Assembly: GCA_021801345.1 (NCBI GenBank)
Contig: JAJYYA010000008.1
Span: forward strand, 1-34,222
Reading direction: 5' to 3'
Length of the DNA: 34,222 bases
From: Nitrospirota bacterium
Lineage (GTDB): Bacteria; Nitrospirota; Leptospirillia; Leptospirillales; Leptospirillaceae
A model generated the notes under the pieces. It saw nothing but the letters and a program-made list of their open reading frames with translations. It searched no databases and had not been told where the DNA came from. Below are positions 14,541 to 22,319 of this stretch, piece by piece (within the stretch, counting starts at the first letter, position 1; every line of letters starts with the position of its first letter). A program made the position numbers and the translations under genes.

Positions 14541-15488
14541 CTAGCCCTCGAACCACCCCGAGAGAAAGGCCCGGGAGGAGTCCCGAAGAGCCTGAAGATT
14601 GTAGCCGCCCTCAAGAAAGGCCGCACAAAGCCCGGGGGCTGTCTCCGAAAGCCAGCGCCCGATACTGTGGTAGCTCTCCTCCGTGAGGGCCATATCTCCC
14701 AGAGGATCGTCCCGATGGGCGTCGAAGCCGGCACTTACCAATACGGTGTGCGGAGCAAAAAACGCGAAGCGGGGGCGGACAACCTCCTCGAAGATCTCCC
14801 GGTAGTCATCGTCATCCGTCCCCGCGCGGAGGGGGATATCGAGGACCCCCTCTCCTTGTGCCCCCTCGCGATTGTCGCGACCGGAACCGGTCCCGGGATA
14901 GAAGGGATAGCGATGGGTGCTCACGAAAAGAATCTTGTCCCGACGGGGAAGGCGGGCGACGATCTCGGCCGTGCCGTTTCCATGATGGACGTCAAAGTCG
15001 AAGATGGCGACCCGTTCTTCCGGGTACGTCTCCTGCCGCGCCGCCAGGAGGATGGCCAGGGGATTGATCGCACAAAATCCCATCCCTCCCCCCGAGTGGG
15101 CATGATGGCCCGGGGGTCTCATGGCGAGGAAGCACTTCCGCCCTTTTCCGGGGGGTGTCGCCAAAAGGGATCGAACCGCCCCGAGCGTCTCCCGAAGAGC
15201 CACGACGGTGGCTCCCCCCACTTGCGTGTCGGAGTCGAGAGGCCGGGACGGGGAGGCGGGGGAGAGGCCTTCGAGGAGGTCCACGTACGATCCGTCGTGA
15301 ACGACGCGGGCCAGAGTGAGGTCCGACTCGGGCGGCGCCTCGAGGAAGACGGCCTTTTTTCGGCCGACGATCTCCCTTCCCGCATCGATCACCGCGGAAA
15401 GGCGGGCCGGGGACTCCGGATGGCCCGGCCCACTGTCGTGGGAAAGTCCCGCATATCCCGCAAAGAACTCGGGAAGGGAGGAGATCAC
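14541..15488 (-). CDS. histone-deacetylase-family amidohydrolase
   Basis: A 315-residue zinc-dependent deacetylase of the HDAC/AcuC/acetylpolyamine amidohydrolase superfamily. Signature blocks are SGPGHPESPARL, RPPGHHA (His128-His129 catalytic pair), IFDFDVHHGNGT (zinc ligands Asp166 and His168), SAGFDAHRDDPLG (third ligand Asp256) and LEGGYN with the catalytic tyrosine. In bacteria such enzymes remove acetyl groups from lysines or polyamines; the target here is unknown. The GTG start at 15488 overlaps the radical-SAM stop as GTGA, with AAAGG seven bases upstream. Position between a radical-SAM enzyme and a zinc-ribbon gene is unusual. Confidence 0.92.
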   Translation of the reverse strand: MISSLPEFFAGYAGLSHDSGPGHPESPARLSAVIDAGREIVGRKKAVFLEAPPESDLTLARVVHDGSYVDLLEGLSPASPSRPLDSDTQVGGATVVALRETLGAVRSLLATPPGKGRKCFLAMRPPGHHAHSGGGMGFCAINPLAILLAARQETYPEERVAIFDFDVHHGNGTAEIVARLPRRDKILFVSTHRYPFYPGTGSGRDNREGAQGEGVLDIPLRAGTDDDDYREIFEEVVRPRFAFFAPHTVLVSAGFDAHRDDPLGDMALTEESYHSIGRWLSETAPGLCAAFLEGGYNLQALRDSSRAFLSGWFEG

Positions 15489-16399
15489 GAAAAGACCTTT
15501 ACCGGAAGAGAGAGGCGCAGGCTCGCCTCCTTAGCCCATTCGAGAAGGCGGGAGTCCTCGACGGCCCGCACACCGGAAAGAGCGGGAGGGCGCGCAACCC
15601 CATAAAGATGCCACTCCCGGATCTTTCCTCCCGTCTCGCACCACGTCGCAACCTGCGCGAGCAGAGGGTCCCAGAAGGCTCTGTCGGAGACAAAGGCTCC
15701 GGGAGAGCCCGGTTCGCCGAAGTCGAGCACCATCGTCTGAAGCGTCACCGGAAGATCCCTGACAATCTCCGAAAGTCCTTCCTTCATGCGGGCAAGGGGG
15801 ATATGCGAGCGATCGATGCGGGAGTAGAACGGGTCCGTCGCCGCATCGAACTTGAGCCAGATCTCTCCGGGCCCTGCCTGGAGAAAGATCTTTTCGGTCC
15901 GGCGGCGCAGTTCCTCTCCGAAAAGGCCCGTCCCATTGGTGATCAGTCGAAGGATCGGGGAAGAAGAGGCGGGAAAACGTTCCGAAACGAATCGCCTGAC
16001 CTCCTCCGCAACCTCGGAGAAGACGGGGGAAAGGGTCGGCTCTCCGTCGCCAGAAAAGGCAATGTCGCGCACCGACCGAAGAGAATCCGGAAGAGCGTCA
16101 AAGGGGGGCGTGGAAAAAAACGCCCCTTCGACAACGGAGTCGAAGAGAAGGGAGAGCTCCTCGAGGACAAGTCCGGGGAGATCCCGGAGGGCGACCGGGG
16201 AAGGGGCGGGAGGAGATTTCCGGTCGACCTGACAATAGATACAGTCGAAGTTGCATCCCCGGTCGAGGTTCAGATTGACCCCGACGGAGATCCCCCCGGC
16301 CCGGCGCGAAAGAACGGGATAGACCGAGACAAAGGATCTCTTTCCAAGACGAAAAAGACGGCTGTGATCGGACTGCAGCTCCTTGACCGTGGCCGTCAC
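15485..16399 (-). CDS. radical SAM enzyme, COG0731-like
   Basis: A 304-residue radical S-adenosylmethionine enzyme. The cluster-binding motif is RGCNFDCIYCQVDR (Cys49, Cys53, Cys56), preceded by VGVNLNLD. The SAM-binding GDGEPTL and later LRLITNGTG and IWLKFDAATDPFYSRID follow the COG0731 plan (wyosine-synthase-related radical SAM). I take GTG 16399, which overlaps the PP-loop stop in GTGA and has a GAGGTG site. The ATG at 16420 would overlap by 25 nt. It is translationally coupled to a PP-loop ATPase, which suggests a joint role in RNA or cofactor modification, but the bacterial COG0731 substrate is generally not defined. Confidence 0.85.
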   Translation of the reverse strand: MTATVKELQSDHSRLFRLGKRSFVSVYPVLSRRAGGISVGVNLNLDRGCNFDCIYCQVDRKSPPAPSPVALRDLPGLVLEELSLLFDSVVEGAFFSTPPFDALPDSLRSVRDIAFSGDGEPTLSPVFSEVAEEVRRFVSERFPASSSPILRLITNGTGLFGEELRRRTEKIFLQAGPGEIWLKFDAATDPFYSRIDRSHIPLARMKEGLSEIVRDLPVTLQTMVLDFGEPGSPGAFVSDRAFWDPLLAQVATWCETGGKIREWHLYGVARPPALSGVRAVEDSRLLEWAKEASLRLSLPVKVFS

Positions 16400-17430
16400 T
16401 GACGCCACCTCGCCATCCATTCAGGCTTTTCCATAAGATGCCGGAGGCGGGGAGGCAGGGCGGGAAGAAGGTGGGGACGCTCCCCCGCCTCCGAGAGGAT
16501 CCGGACGGGAAGCGGGCCCTCCGGAACCTTGCCCTGACCAAAGGCATGGAGGGCGCCACGGGCAAGCTCTTCCATACGGGAAAAGGGCAGGGCCCCTTCC
16601 GGAAGAACGCAGACCAAAGGCCCCTCGAAACCGTCGGGGCGAAAGGCCACACCGGCTCCGCGAATATGGGACTCGAGGTTTCGGTTGTCCTCCTGGGAGC
16701 GCCCCACGACAACCCATTCTCCTTCCTCGAAGCGAAAATGCCGGCCGTACCTGAGGATTGCCGCCATAGCCTCCCGCCGTCCTCCCAGGCTCCCGGCCTC
16801 CTGCCAGTCGAGGCGAACAAAGTCCCCCACCCGGTCGGCAAAGTTGGTGTCAGTCAGAAGACACCCTCCCGCGGGAGAGGGCACGACCGAAAGACCCAGC
16901 TTTTTGGCCAGTTCCAGCTGGGGCTTCCGGGAACGTCCCGCCCAGCCGAACAGGCGTCTCCGGTCGACCGTCCCGTCTTTTTCCGGCAGAGTCTCGGGAA
17001 GGAGTCGAGCCGAGAGTGGTCGGAGAACGAGGCCCTCCATCCCGGAGTCCTGGTCGATCGCCACGATCGAGCGCCTCTTTTGGGACATGGGACGCTGGCC
17101 CAAAACCTCTCCTGTCACGAGGAAGGAGGCGCCCACCTCCTCCATGAAGGCCCGGCCCATGCGAAACATGTGAATGCGGCAGTCGACACAAGGATTCATG
17201 GCGCTCCCGTAGCCGTACCGGGGGTGGGCCAGCATCTCCAGAAAGGCCTCTCCCTTGGGGCGGGTCACCAGCGGAACGTCGATCTCCCGAGCCATGGTCT
17301 CGGCCATCGAGTCGCACCCGAACGGGCTCTCGAGATGGAGCGCCACAAGATCGACCCCCATCTGCCGCAGAAGAAGACCGGACAGGGAGGAGTCGAGACC
17401 GCCGGAGAGCAGAAGGACTCCCTTAGCCAT
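16396..17430 (-). CDS. PP-loop ATP pyrophosphatase, ThiI/MnmA-like thiolase candidate
   Basis: A 344-residue protein. LLLSGGLDSSLS at residues 6-17 is the PP-loop that binds and activates ATP for adenylation. NPCVDC (Cys81, Cys84) and AGGCLLTD (Cys190) are placed like the metal- or sulfur-binding cysteines of tRNA-thiolating enzymes of the ThiI/TtuA/MnmA group. RGSS-free C-terminal residues 220-340 form an extra domain I cannot name. The likely role is ATP-dependent sulfur insertion into RNA or a cofactor. The ATG at 17430 overlaps the preceding stop by 8 nt and has only a weak ribosome site, so it depends on coupling. The radical-SAM gene follows with a GTGA overlap. Confidence 0.82.
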   Translation of the reverse strand: MAKGVLLLSGGLDSSLSGLLLRQMGVDLVALHLESPFGCDSMAETMAREIDVPLVTRPKGEAFLEMLAHPRYGYGSAMNPCVDCRIHMFRMGRAFMEEVGASFLVTGEVLGQRPMSQKRRSIVAIDQDSGMEGLVLRPLSARLLPETLPEKDGTVDRRRLFGWAGRSRKPQLELAKKLGLSVVPSPAGGCLLTDTNFADRVGDFVRLDWQEAGSLGGRREAMAAILRYGRHFRFEEGEWVVVGRSQEDNRNLESHIRGAGVAFRPDGFEGPLVCVLPEGALPFSRMEELARGALHAFGQGKVPEGPLPVRILSEAGERPHLLPALPPRLRHLMEKPEWMARWRQ

Positions 17431-17731
17431 CGGAGGCGGTATCCATGATCACCTCGTGGATCTCGAGGACATTGGGGCCGGAAAACATCTCCCGGGGCGG
17501 ACGTTCCTTGTGGGCCTCTCGGAAGGAGTCGGAGTGGGTCCAGGCCTCGAAGGCCTCCTTCGACTCCCAGAAGGTCATGACGGAATAATACTCGGAGTCG
17601 ACCGGCCTGAGGATCAGATTCCGGATGAACCCCGGGAACCCGTCGATCCTCCCCTTGCGGTTTTTGAATCGCTCCTCGAAGGCCTGTTCGTGGCCTGAGG
17701 CCACGCGTATCCTGTTGGCAACGACAAACAT
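17423..17731 (-). CDS. ABM-domain (antibiotic biosynthesis monooxygenase-like) protein
   Basis: A 102-residue dimeric alpha-beta barrel candidate. MFVVANRIRVASGHEQAFEERF, GFPGFIRNLILRPVDSEYYSVMTFWESKEAFEAW and the closing SGPNVLEIHEVI are the typical order of the ABM fold, as in IsdG/HmoB-like haem-degrading enzymes. The haem ligands cannot be confirmed by eye, so the function may be oxygenase or simple binding. The ATG at 17731 is chosen for its AAAGGA site six bases upstream; an earlier start five codons upstream lacks one. The stop of the preceding gene lies one base before this ATG. Confidence 0.8.
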   Translation of the reverse strand: MFVVANRIRVASGHEQAFEERFKNRKGRIDGFPGFIRNLILRPVDSEYYSVMTFWESKEAFEAWTHSDSFREAHKERPPREMFSGPNVLEIHEVIMDTASDG

Positions 17732-17732
17732 G

Positions 17733-18191
17733 TCACATCCTTTCAAAGTGGGCTTGTGATTCGATCCGTTCTCGGGGAATTCGGAGAGGATCGACCCGAC
17801 CGGTTTCGTTGCCCCAAACGGGAGGACGGCAGGACTTGTCCCTCCAAACCCTCCGCCCCCTTGCGAACAACCTCTCTCGCTGGAAACAAAGTCGCCTGTG
17901 ATTGCTCCCTGTCCCTTTATCCACCCACCATAGGGATTCGGGCTCCTCTATCCAGAGACCGCCGAAGTATTCCTTTCCATCGTGTTCCACTGTCAGAATC
18001 AGATGTTCGGGATAGAGGGAATCTTCGTCCACTTTTTTGACATCAAGGAGAATGCCCGCTTCTCCTCGAGGAGTTGAACCGCAAGATCCGCACACTCCGC
18101 CCCATTCCGGAGGCCATGTGGGAACCCCGTGGTATCGCAACTTCGGATGGTCCCGGAAACGATACTTCCTGTCGATCGGCGCCTTCGTCAA
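17733..18191 (-). CDS. conserved hypothetical protein with TTG start
   Basis: A 152-residue protein. The central part, FRDHPKLRYHGVPTWPPEWG then GEAGILLDVKKV, then LILTVEHDGKEYFGGLWIEE, resembles a small conserved hypothetical family in which HP-x-L-x-x-x-GxPxWPPxW is followed by a strand pair. The second half is Arg-rich and less conserved-looking. I choose the TTG at 18191 because GGGGAGGA lies six bases upstream; the frame remains open to another TTG at 18305 with no good site. Its stop lies inside the ribosome site of the ABM gene, which supports an operon. No function is known to me. Confidence 0.55.
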   Translation of the reverse strand: MTKAPIDRKYRFRDHPKLRYHGVPTWPPEWGGVCGSCGSTPRGEAGILLDVKKVDEDSLYPEHLILTVEHDGKEYFGGLWIEEPESLWWVDKGTGSNHRRLCFQRERLFARGRRVWRDKSCRPPVWGNETGRVDPLRIPRERIESQAHFERM

Positions 18192-18367
18192 CCTACGTCC
18201 TCCCCTCAAAAAATCCGACGCGTTTCGAGAGACTTCCTCGCCCACGCGCACCTTCTGTCCGGGCTTTGCCGCACCCGGATCGCTGCCGGGAAGAGAGCCC
18301 CCCAAGTCTCTATTCTATCAGAGAGGCGCCGGCCGGAAAAACGGAAATCGTCCGAAGGGAAAAGCGG

Positions 18368-19186
18368 TCAGGCGTGCCGGCCCGGGAGAGTCGGAAGGTA
18401 GCTGACAGACGGGGAGAGCTGCTTCGGCTGCGGAAAAAGGCGCATGAAAAGGGTCACCTCCTCCGGCATCTCGGTCGAAACGGGAATCTCGAGCCGGCGG
18501 AGCTCCTCGACGGTCAGAGGGTAGTCGTGGGTGAAGTGCCCCGTGGCAAGGAGCTCGGCCAGACTCTTCGCATTCTCCTCGGGCATGCGTTTGGACAAAA
18601 GAGCGGTCACGCCGAGAAAAAGCTGTCGAATCGCCTTCTCTGCCACATCGGCCAGGATCAGGGTCCGGTCGTCCATCTCGTCGTGGTTTTTTCTCTCGAG
18701 GACCCGCAGGATCGAGGCGGCCGGATACTCTCCGATCTGGGGATCCACCGGGCCCAAGACAGCATTCTCGTCCATGACGATCTGCGAGGCGGCAAGGGCG
18801 ATAAGCGTGCCTCCGCTCATCGCGAAGTGGGGAACGAAGACCGTCACGGGAGCCTTCCGGTTGGCCAGGGCGTGCGCGATCTGAAGCGAGGCCAGAACGA
18901 GCCCCCCCGGCGAGTGGATGATGAGGTCGATGGGGGTTTTGGGATCGGTCAGCTTGATCGCCCGCAGGATCTCCTCGGAGTCCTCCACGTTGATGTATCG
19001 GAGAATCGGAAAGCCGAGAAGGTTCATGGTCTCCTGACGATGGACAAGAGCAATCGCCCGGGTTCCCCGGGATCGCTCGAGGTTCCGGAGGGCTTGCGCC
19101 CGCGCATATTCGAGCATCCGGCGAGAGATCACCGGCTGAAGCATCATCACGAGAAAAAAGATCCACAGGACCGAACCAATCTGCAT
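18368..19186 (-). CDS. membrane-anchored serine protease, SDH/ClpP-crotonase fold
   Basis: A 272-residue protein with one N-terminal membrane helix (residues 4-20, GSVLWIFFLVMMLQPVI). The rest matches the serine dehydrogenase proteinase family (SDH_sah, ClpP/SppA-like): RQETMNLLGFPILRYINVED, DLIIHSPGG (oxyanion loop), PHFAMSGGTLIAL with nucleophile Ser124, MDENAVLGPVDPQIG and KAIRQLFLGV. It probably cleaves membrane or misfolded substrates at the cytoplasmic face. The ATG at 19186 has AAGGAG five bases upstream. It is divergent from an outer-membrane protein gene at 19256 and lies 176 bp upstream of the hypothetical cluster, so it may not share that transcript. Confidence 0.88.
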   Translation of the reverse strand: MQIGSVLWIFFLVMMLQPVISRRMLEYARAQALRNLERSRGTRAIALVHRQETMNLLGFPILRYINVEDSEEILRAIKLTDPKTPIDLIIHSPGGLVLASLQIAHALANRKAPVTVFVPHFAMSGGTLIALAASQIVMDENAVLGPVDPQIGEYPAASILRVLERKNHDEMDDRTLILADVAEKAIRQLFLGVTALLSKRMPEENAKSLAELLATGHFTHDYPLTVEELRRLEIPVSTEMPEEVTLFMRLFPQPKQLSPSVSYLPTLPGRHA

Positions 19187-19255
19187 GTCATCTCCTTGCG
19201 GGAGCAGGTCCCCGGGGCTGCGGTTTGACATTTTCGAAAAGGGGGAGGGAGAATA

Positions 19256-19972
19256 GTGACCATGACACATCACCCTTCTCTTCGGAAACAGCGTGGACCG
19301 TTTGGCGTTTGGGCGTTTCTTCTGGCCCTGTTGCTCCTCTGGCCGCAAGCTCCGAATGCGCATGCCGCAGACTCTGCCTTCTCGTGGCAGAGTCTCTCCT
19401 TCGACGGGGGGGTTGCCCCCCTCCTGTCCGGCCCCATCAATGGAACGATCGACGGTACGCCCGTCCCCTCGAAAAGCCTCGTCGACCTCGAAAATACGGG
19501 ACTCGACTTCCATCTCCGCTGGAGTTCCCAGATCGCTTCCCACCTGGGGCTCCGGTTCTCCGTGGGCTACATGGCCTTTGCTCCGAGCATGGGGTTCCAC
19601 GGTCTGTCGGCGCTTCCCCTCACGGCGGGGGCCACCGTCCCCCTGATCGACCCCCGGGACGCCACCCGGGGAGTGATCCCCTATCTGGCGGCCGATATCG
19701 GGCCGTCCTTCAACACCCTCTCCGCGAACTCAGGCAATGCCGGGTCCGTCTCGTTGACCGTCGATGCCGGCATCGGGGCCCTCTACGCACTCTCCCGACA
19801 GTTTTCGGTCTACGGAGAGGTCCTCCCCACCCTTATCCAAAGTCCCGTCTCCTCCCAGAACGTGGCAACAGGCACCAATGTGAGCTCCGGGATGATGTGG
19901 ACCCTTCCGGTCTTTCTGGGCGTCACCTACAACTACGGGATCCCGGCAAAAGGCGAGACCTCCTCACCGTAA
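19256..19972 (+). CDS. small outer-membrane beta-barrel protein
   Basis: A 238-residue exported protein. The signal peptide (FGVWAFLLALLLLWPQ, cleavage after PNAHA) is followed by amphipathic strand-like segments with alternating hydrophobic residues: LDFHLRWSSQIASHLGLRFSVGYMAF, IPYLAADIGPSF, SVSLTVDAGIGALYALSRQFSVYGEVLP and TLPVFLGVTYNYG. This pattern suits an 8-stranded OmpA/OmpX-like barrel. The function is unknown. GTG 19256 is favoured because GGAGGGAG sits at the right distance; ATG 19262 is an alternative. The gene diverges from the SDH-type protease with a 69-bp shared regulatory gap. Confidence 0.75.
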   Translation: MTMTHHPSLRKQRGPFGVWAFLLALLLLWPQAPNAHAADSAFSWQSLSFDGGVAPLLSGPINGTIDGTPVPSKSLVDLENTGLDFHLRWSSQIASHLGLRFSVGYMAFAPSMGFHGLSALPLTAGATVPLIDPRDATRGVIPYLAADIGPSFNTLSANSGNAGSVSLTVDAGIGALYALSRQFSVYGEVLPTLIQSPVSSQNVATGTNVSSGMMWTLPVFLGVTYNYGIPAKGETSSP

Positions 19973-20096
19973 CAGGTCAGGGGAGCATTCCTGGCCTCCT
20001 GGCCCTTCCCCCCTCCCGACAATGCCCCGCCACCGGTGTTCCTTAAAAAGAAGAAAACACCTCCCCAAGGCCCCCTGTAGGGTCGCTCAGGAGAGG

Positions 20097-21143
20097 TCAG
20101 AGCTCATCCCCGGAGATCCCCGGAAAGGCCAGGCGCTTCTGCCCGTACTCGGTGAGGCGGCGGCCCGCAGGCGTACGCGCCAGGAGCCCTTCCTTCAGGA
20201 GAAAGGGTTCGACCACATCGATGATCGTGTCCACCTCTATCTGAAGCGTCGCGGCAAGAGCTTCCACCCCGACCGGGCCGCCACCGTAAACCGTTCCGAT
20301 CGTCGTCAGGACCTTTCTGTCGACACGGTTGAGACCGAGGTCGTCGATTCCCTCGATACGGAGAGCCTCGATCACAAGCTCTCTCGTCACGAGGCCGCCC
20401 GCCCGGACCTCGGCGTAGTCCCGGACCCGGCGAAGAAGGCGATTGGCGATTCTCGGCGTTCCCCGGGACCGGCAGCCGATCTCGAGGGCCGCCTCGTCGG
20501 GCAGGGCAAAGCCCAGAACCCCTGCGGACCGGAGCAAGATGCGCACAAGTTCGTCGGGACGGTAGAAGTCGAGGTCCTGGAAGATCCCGAAGCGGTCGCG
20601 GAGAGGCGCGGAGAGAAGGCCGGCCCGGGTCGTCGCTCCCACGAGGGTAAAGGGAGGGAGCTTGTGACGGAAGGTCCGGGCCGAGGGCCCCCGGTCGAAG
20701 ATGACATCGATGGCAAAGTCCTCCATCGCCCCGTACAGGATCTCCTCCACGGCCCGGGGAAGCCGATGGATCTCGTCGATGAAGAGAACGGTCCGTGGGG
20801 CGATCCGGGAGAGGATCCCGACGAGGTCCCCCCCCTTTTCGAGCACCGGGCCGGAGGTCGTCAGAAAGGGGACATCCATGGCCCCGGCAATCAGGCAGGA
20901 AAGCGTCGTCTTTCCCAGCCCCGGAGGGCCGTGGAGGAGAATATGGTCGAGACACTCCCCTCTCTTGAGAGCGGCCTCGATACTGATCCGGAGGCCCTCG
21001 ATAACCGCCTCCTGCCCGACGTATTCGTCAAAGGTTCTGGGGCGGATGCCGGGAGCGGTCGCGGGGGATTCGGGGGAGGGGAGATCGGGCATGTCGAGAG
21101 GGCTCGGAGCGGGATCAGTCCACTCCGTGTCGGTAGACCTCAT
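20097..21143 (-). CDS. ruvB: Holliday junction branch-migration ATPase RuvB
   Basis: A 348-residue AAA+ motor that drives branch migration at Holliday junctions with Ruv[15 protein letters not shown] opens the conserved part. Walker A is GPPGLGKTT (72-80), Walker B is FIDEIHR (121-127), sensor 1 is VGATTRAG, followed by PLRDRFG with the arginine-finger region and the C-terminal winged helix ([20 protein letters not shown], then [12 protein letters not shown]). The N-terminus has about 30 extra Pro/Ser-rich residues. The ATG at 21143 has GGAGGAG seven bases upstream and overlaps ruvA by 29 nt. Confidence 0.97.
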   Translation of the reverse strand: MRSTDTEWTDPAPSPLDMPDLPSPESPATAPGIRPRTFDEYVGQEAVIEGLRISIEAALKRGECLDHILLHGPPGLGKTTLSCLIAGAMDVPFLTTSGPVLEKGGDLVGILSRIAPRTVLFIDEIHRLPRAVEEILYGAMEDFAIDVIFDRGPSARTFRHKLPPFTLVGATTRAGLLSAPLRDRFGIFQDLDFYRPDELVRILLRSAGVLGFALPDEAALEIGCRSRGTPRIANRLLRRVRDYAEVRAGGLVTRELVIEALRIEGIDDLGLNRVDRKVLTTIGTVYGGGPVGVEALAATLQIEVDTIIDVVEPFLLKEGLLARTPAGRRLTEYGQKRLAFPGISGDEL

Positions 21144-21750
21144 TGAAGAGCTCCTCCTCGGTACGGGCTGACGGGTTCCGGGCCAGGGCCCGGCGAATCA
21201 TGGCATCGGCCTCACTCGGAGAATGGCCGAACTGGGTCACGAGAACCTCCCGGACGGCGCCCACCACCCCCCGGGGGCCCGGAACCGGTCCCCCGGAAGA
21301 GGTCTCCGCCGATGTCGGAGGATTTGAGGGACGGCCGGCAAGGGAGACCGGGACCCGGTCGCGCAGCTCCGAAACAAGCTTTTTGGCCGTGGTTTCCCCG
21401 ACTCCCTTGAGCTTTCGCAGTCGACCGACATCTCCCGAGGAAATCGCCTCCCAGAAGCTCTCGGGGGGGAGGGCGATCATACGAATCGCCTTGGTCGGGC
21501 CCAGCCCTCCGATCCGCCGGATCTCATGGAAAAGCTCCTCCTCTTCCGAGTCGAGAAAACCGATCAGAAGGGGGGTCTCCTGGTGCTCTCCCCACAGAAG
21601 AAAGGTCCGGAGAGAGAGCTCTTCTCCCTGGGCGGGAAGACGCCCCGCGGCGTGCGGAGAGAGCAGAACACGGTAGCCGACCGAACCCGCTCGGAGAAGG
21701 ACCGTTTCCGGACCGATCTCCTCGATCGTTCCCCAAAGGCGGGAAATCAT
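21115..21750 (-). CDS. ruvA: Holliday junction DNA-binding subunit RuvA
   Basis: A 211-residue protein. The N-terminal OB fold is visible ([48 protein letters not shown]). Two helix-hairpin-helix motifs follow ([14 protein letters not shown] and [17 protein letters not shown]) that grip the junction, then a Pro/Gly-rich linker and domain III ([20 protein letters not shown]) that contacts RuvB. The start overlaps the ruvC stop in ATGA, so the two are coupled. Confidence 0.97.
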   Translation of the reverse strand: MISRLWGTIEEIGPETVLLRAGSVGYRVLLSPHAAGRLPAQGEELSLRTFLLWGEHQETPLLIGFLDSEEEELFHEIRRIGGLGPTKAIRMIALPPESFWEAISSGDVGRLRKLKGVGETTAKKLVSELRDRVPVSLAGRPSNPPTSAETSSGGPVPGPRGVVGAVREVLVTQFGHSPSEADAMIRRALARNPSARTEEELFNEVYRHGVD

Positions 21751-22319
21751 GGGCGGTCGAGCCTCCCGAAGCCGAGAAAGGCGAGCCCCAGGGCATCTCC
21801 TTCATGGGTGGTACGGATGTCAAGGCCGGGACCAAACCAGAAGGAGAGGGAGCGAATCAGGGACTCCTTGTCCGCCCCTCCGGTTCCGGTGACCCGGTGT
21901 TTCAGTTCGCGGGGGGGAATCAGGAGAAAGGACAACCGGTTCCGGAAGGCAAGAAGGGCGATGGCTCCGATGACCGGGCCCAGAAGGTGGCCCACCCCGG
22001 GGGCATTTTTGCGGGAGAAGTGATCTTCGACCGCCAAAGCGGAAATCCCGTGGGCCAGGATCTCGGCCTCAATCTCGTCGCAGATCGACCCGATCCGCTC
22101 GTGCAGAGGATGACCCGGCAATGTTCTGATCGTCCCCCCGGCATCGAAGGAGAGCCGCTGGAAGGACTCCCCCGAGACAACGGCCCACCCGGTCCGGGCA
22201 AGTCCGGGATCGACACCCATGACCGAGACCCGCCGGGAAGAGGAGGACGGGGAGGGACGGGCCCCCCCCGGAGCCACCGCTCCGCTAGGGGGAGACGGAG
22301 ACATAGCTGTGCCGGCCAT
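21747..22319 (-). CDS. ruvC: Holliday junction resolvase RuvC
   Basis: An endonuclease that cuts Holliday junctions symmetrically. Catalytic acids are present: VMGVDPGLARTGWAVV (first Asp), LAVEDHFSRKN (Glu), and THEGDALGLAF with the paired final acids, the last Asp in the usual place. The first 30 residues are a Pro/Ser-rich tail not typical of RuvC, and the true start is uncertain. ATG 22319 and ATG 22304 overlap the htrA stop at 22285. GTG 22277, seven bases beyond that stop, would give 176 residues. None has a good ribosome site. I report the longest frame. Confidence 0.92.
   Translation of the reverse strand: MAGTAMSPSPPSGAVAPGGARPSPSSSSRRVSVMGVDPGLARTGWAVVSGESFQRLSFDAGGTIRTLPGHPLHERIGSICDEIEAEILAHGISALAVEDHFSRKNAPGVGHLLGPVIGAIALLAFRNRLSFLLIPPRELKHRVTGTGGADKESLIRSLSFWFGPGLDIRTTHEGDALGLAFLGFGRLDRP

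Noticed and set aside
17733-18305. The longer TTG start at 18305 for the conserved hypothetical protein
   Set aside because: The inner TTG at 18191 has a strong GGGGAGGA site at ideal spacing, and the extra 38 residues show no conserved features.
19225-19230. TTGACA as the -35 of the 19256 barrel gene
   Set aside because: No acceptable -10 lies 16-18 bp downstream; that spacing falls in the GC-rich ribosome site.
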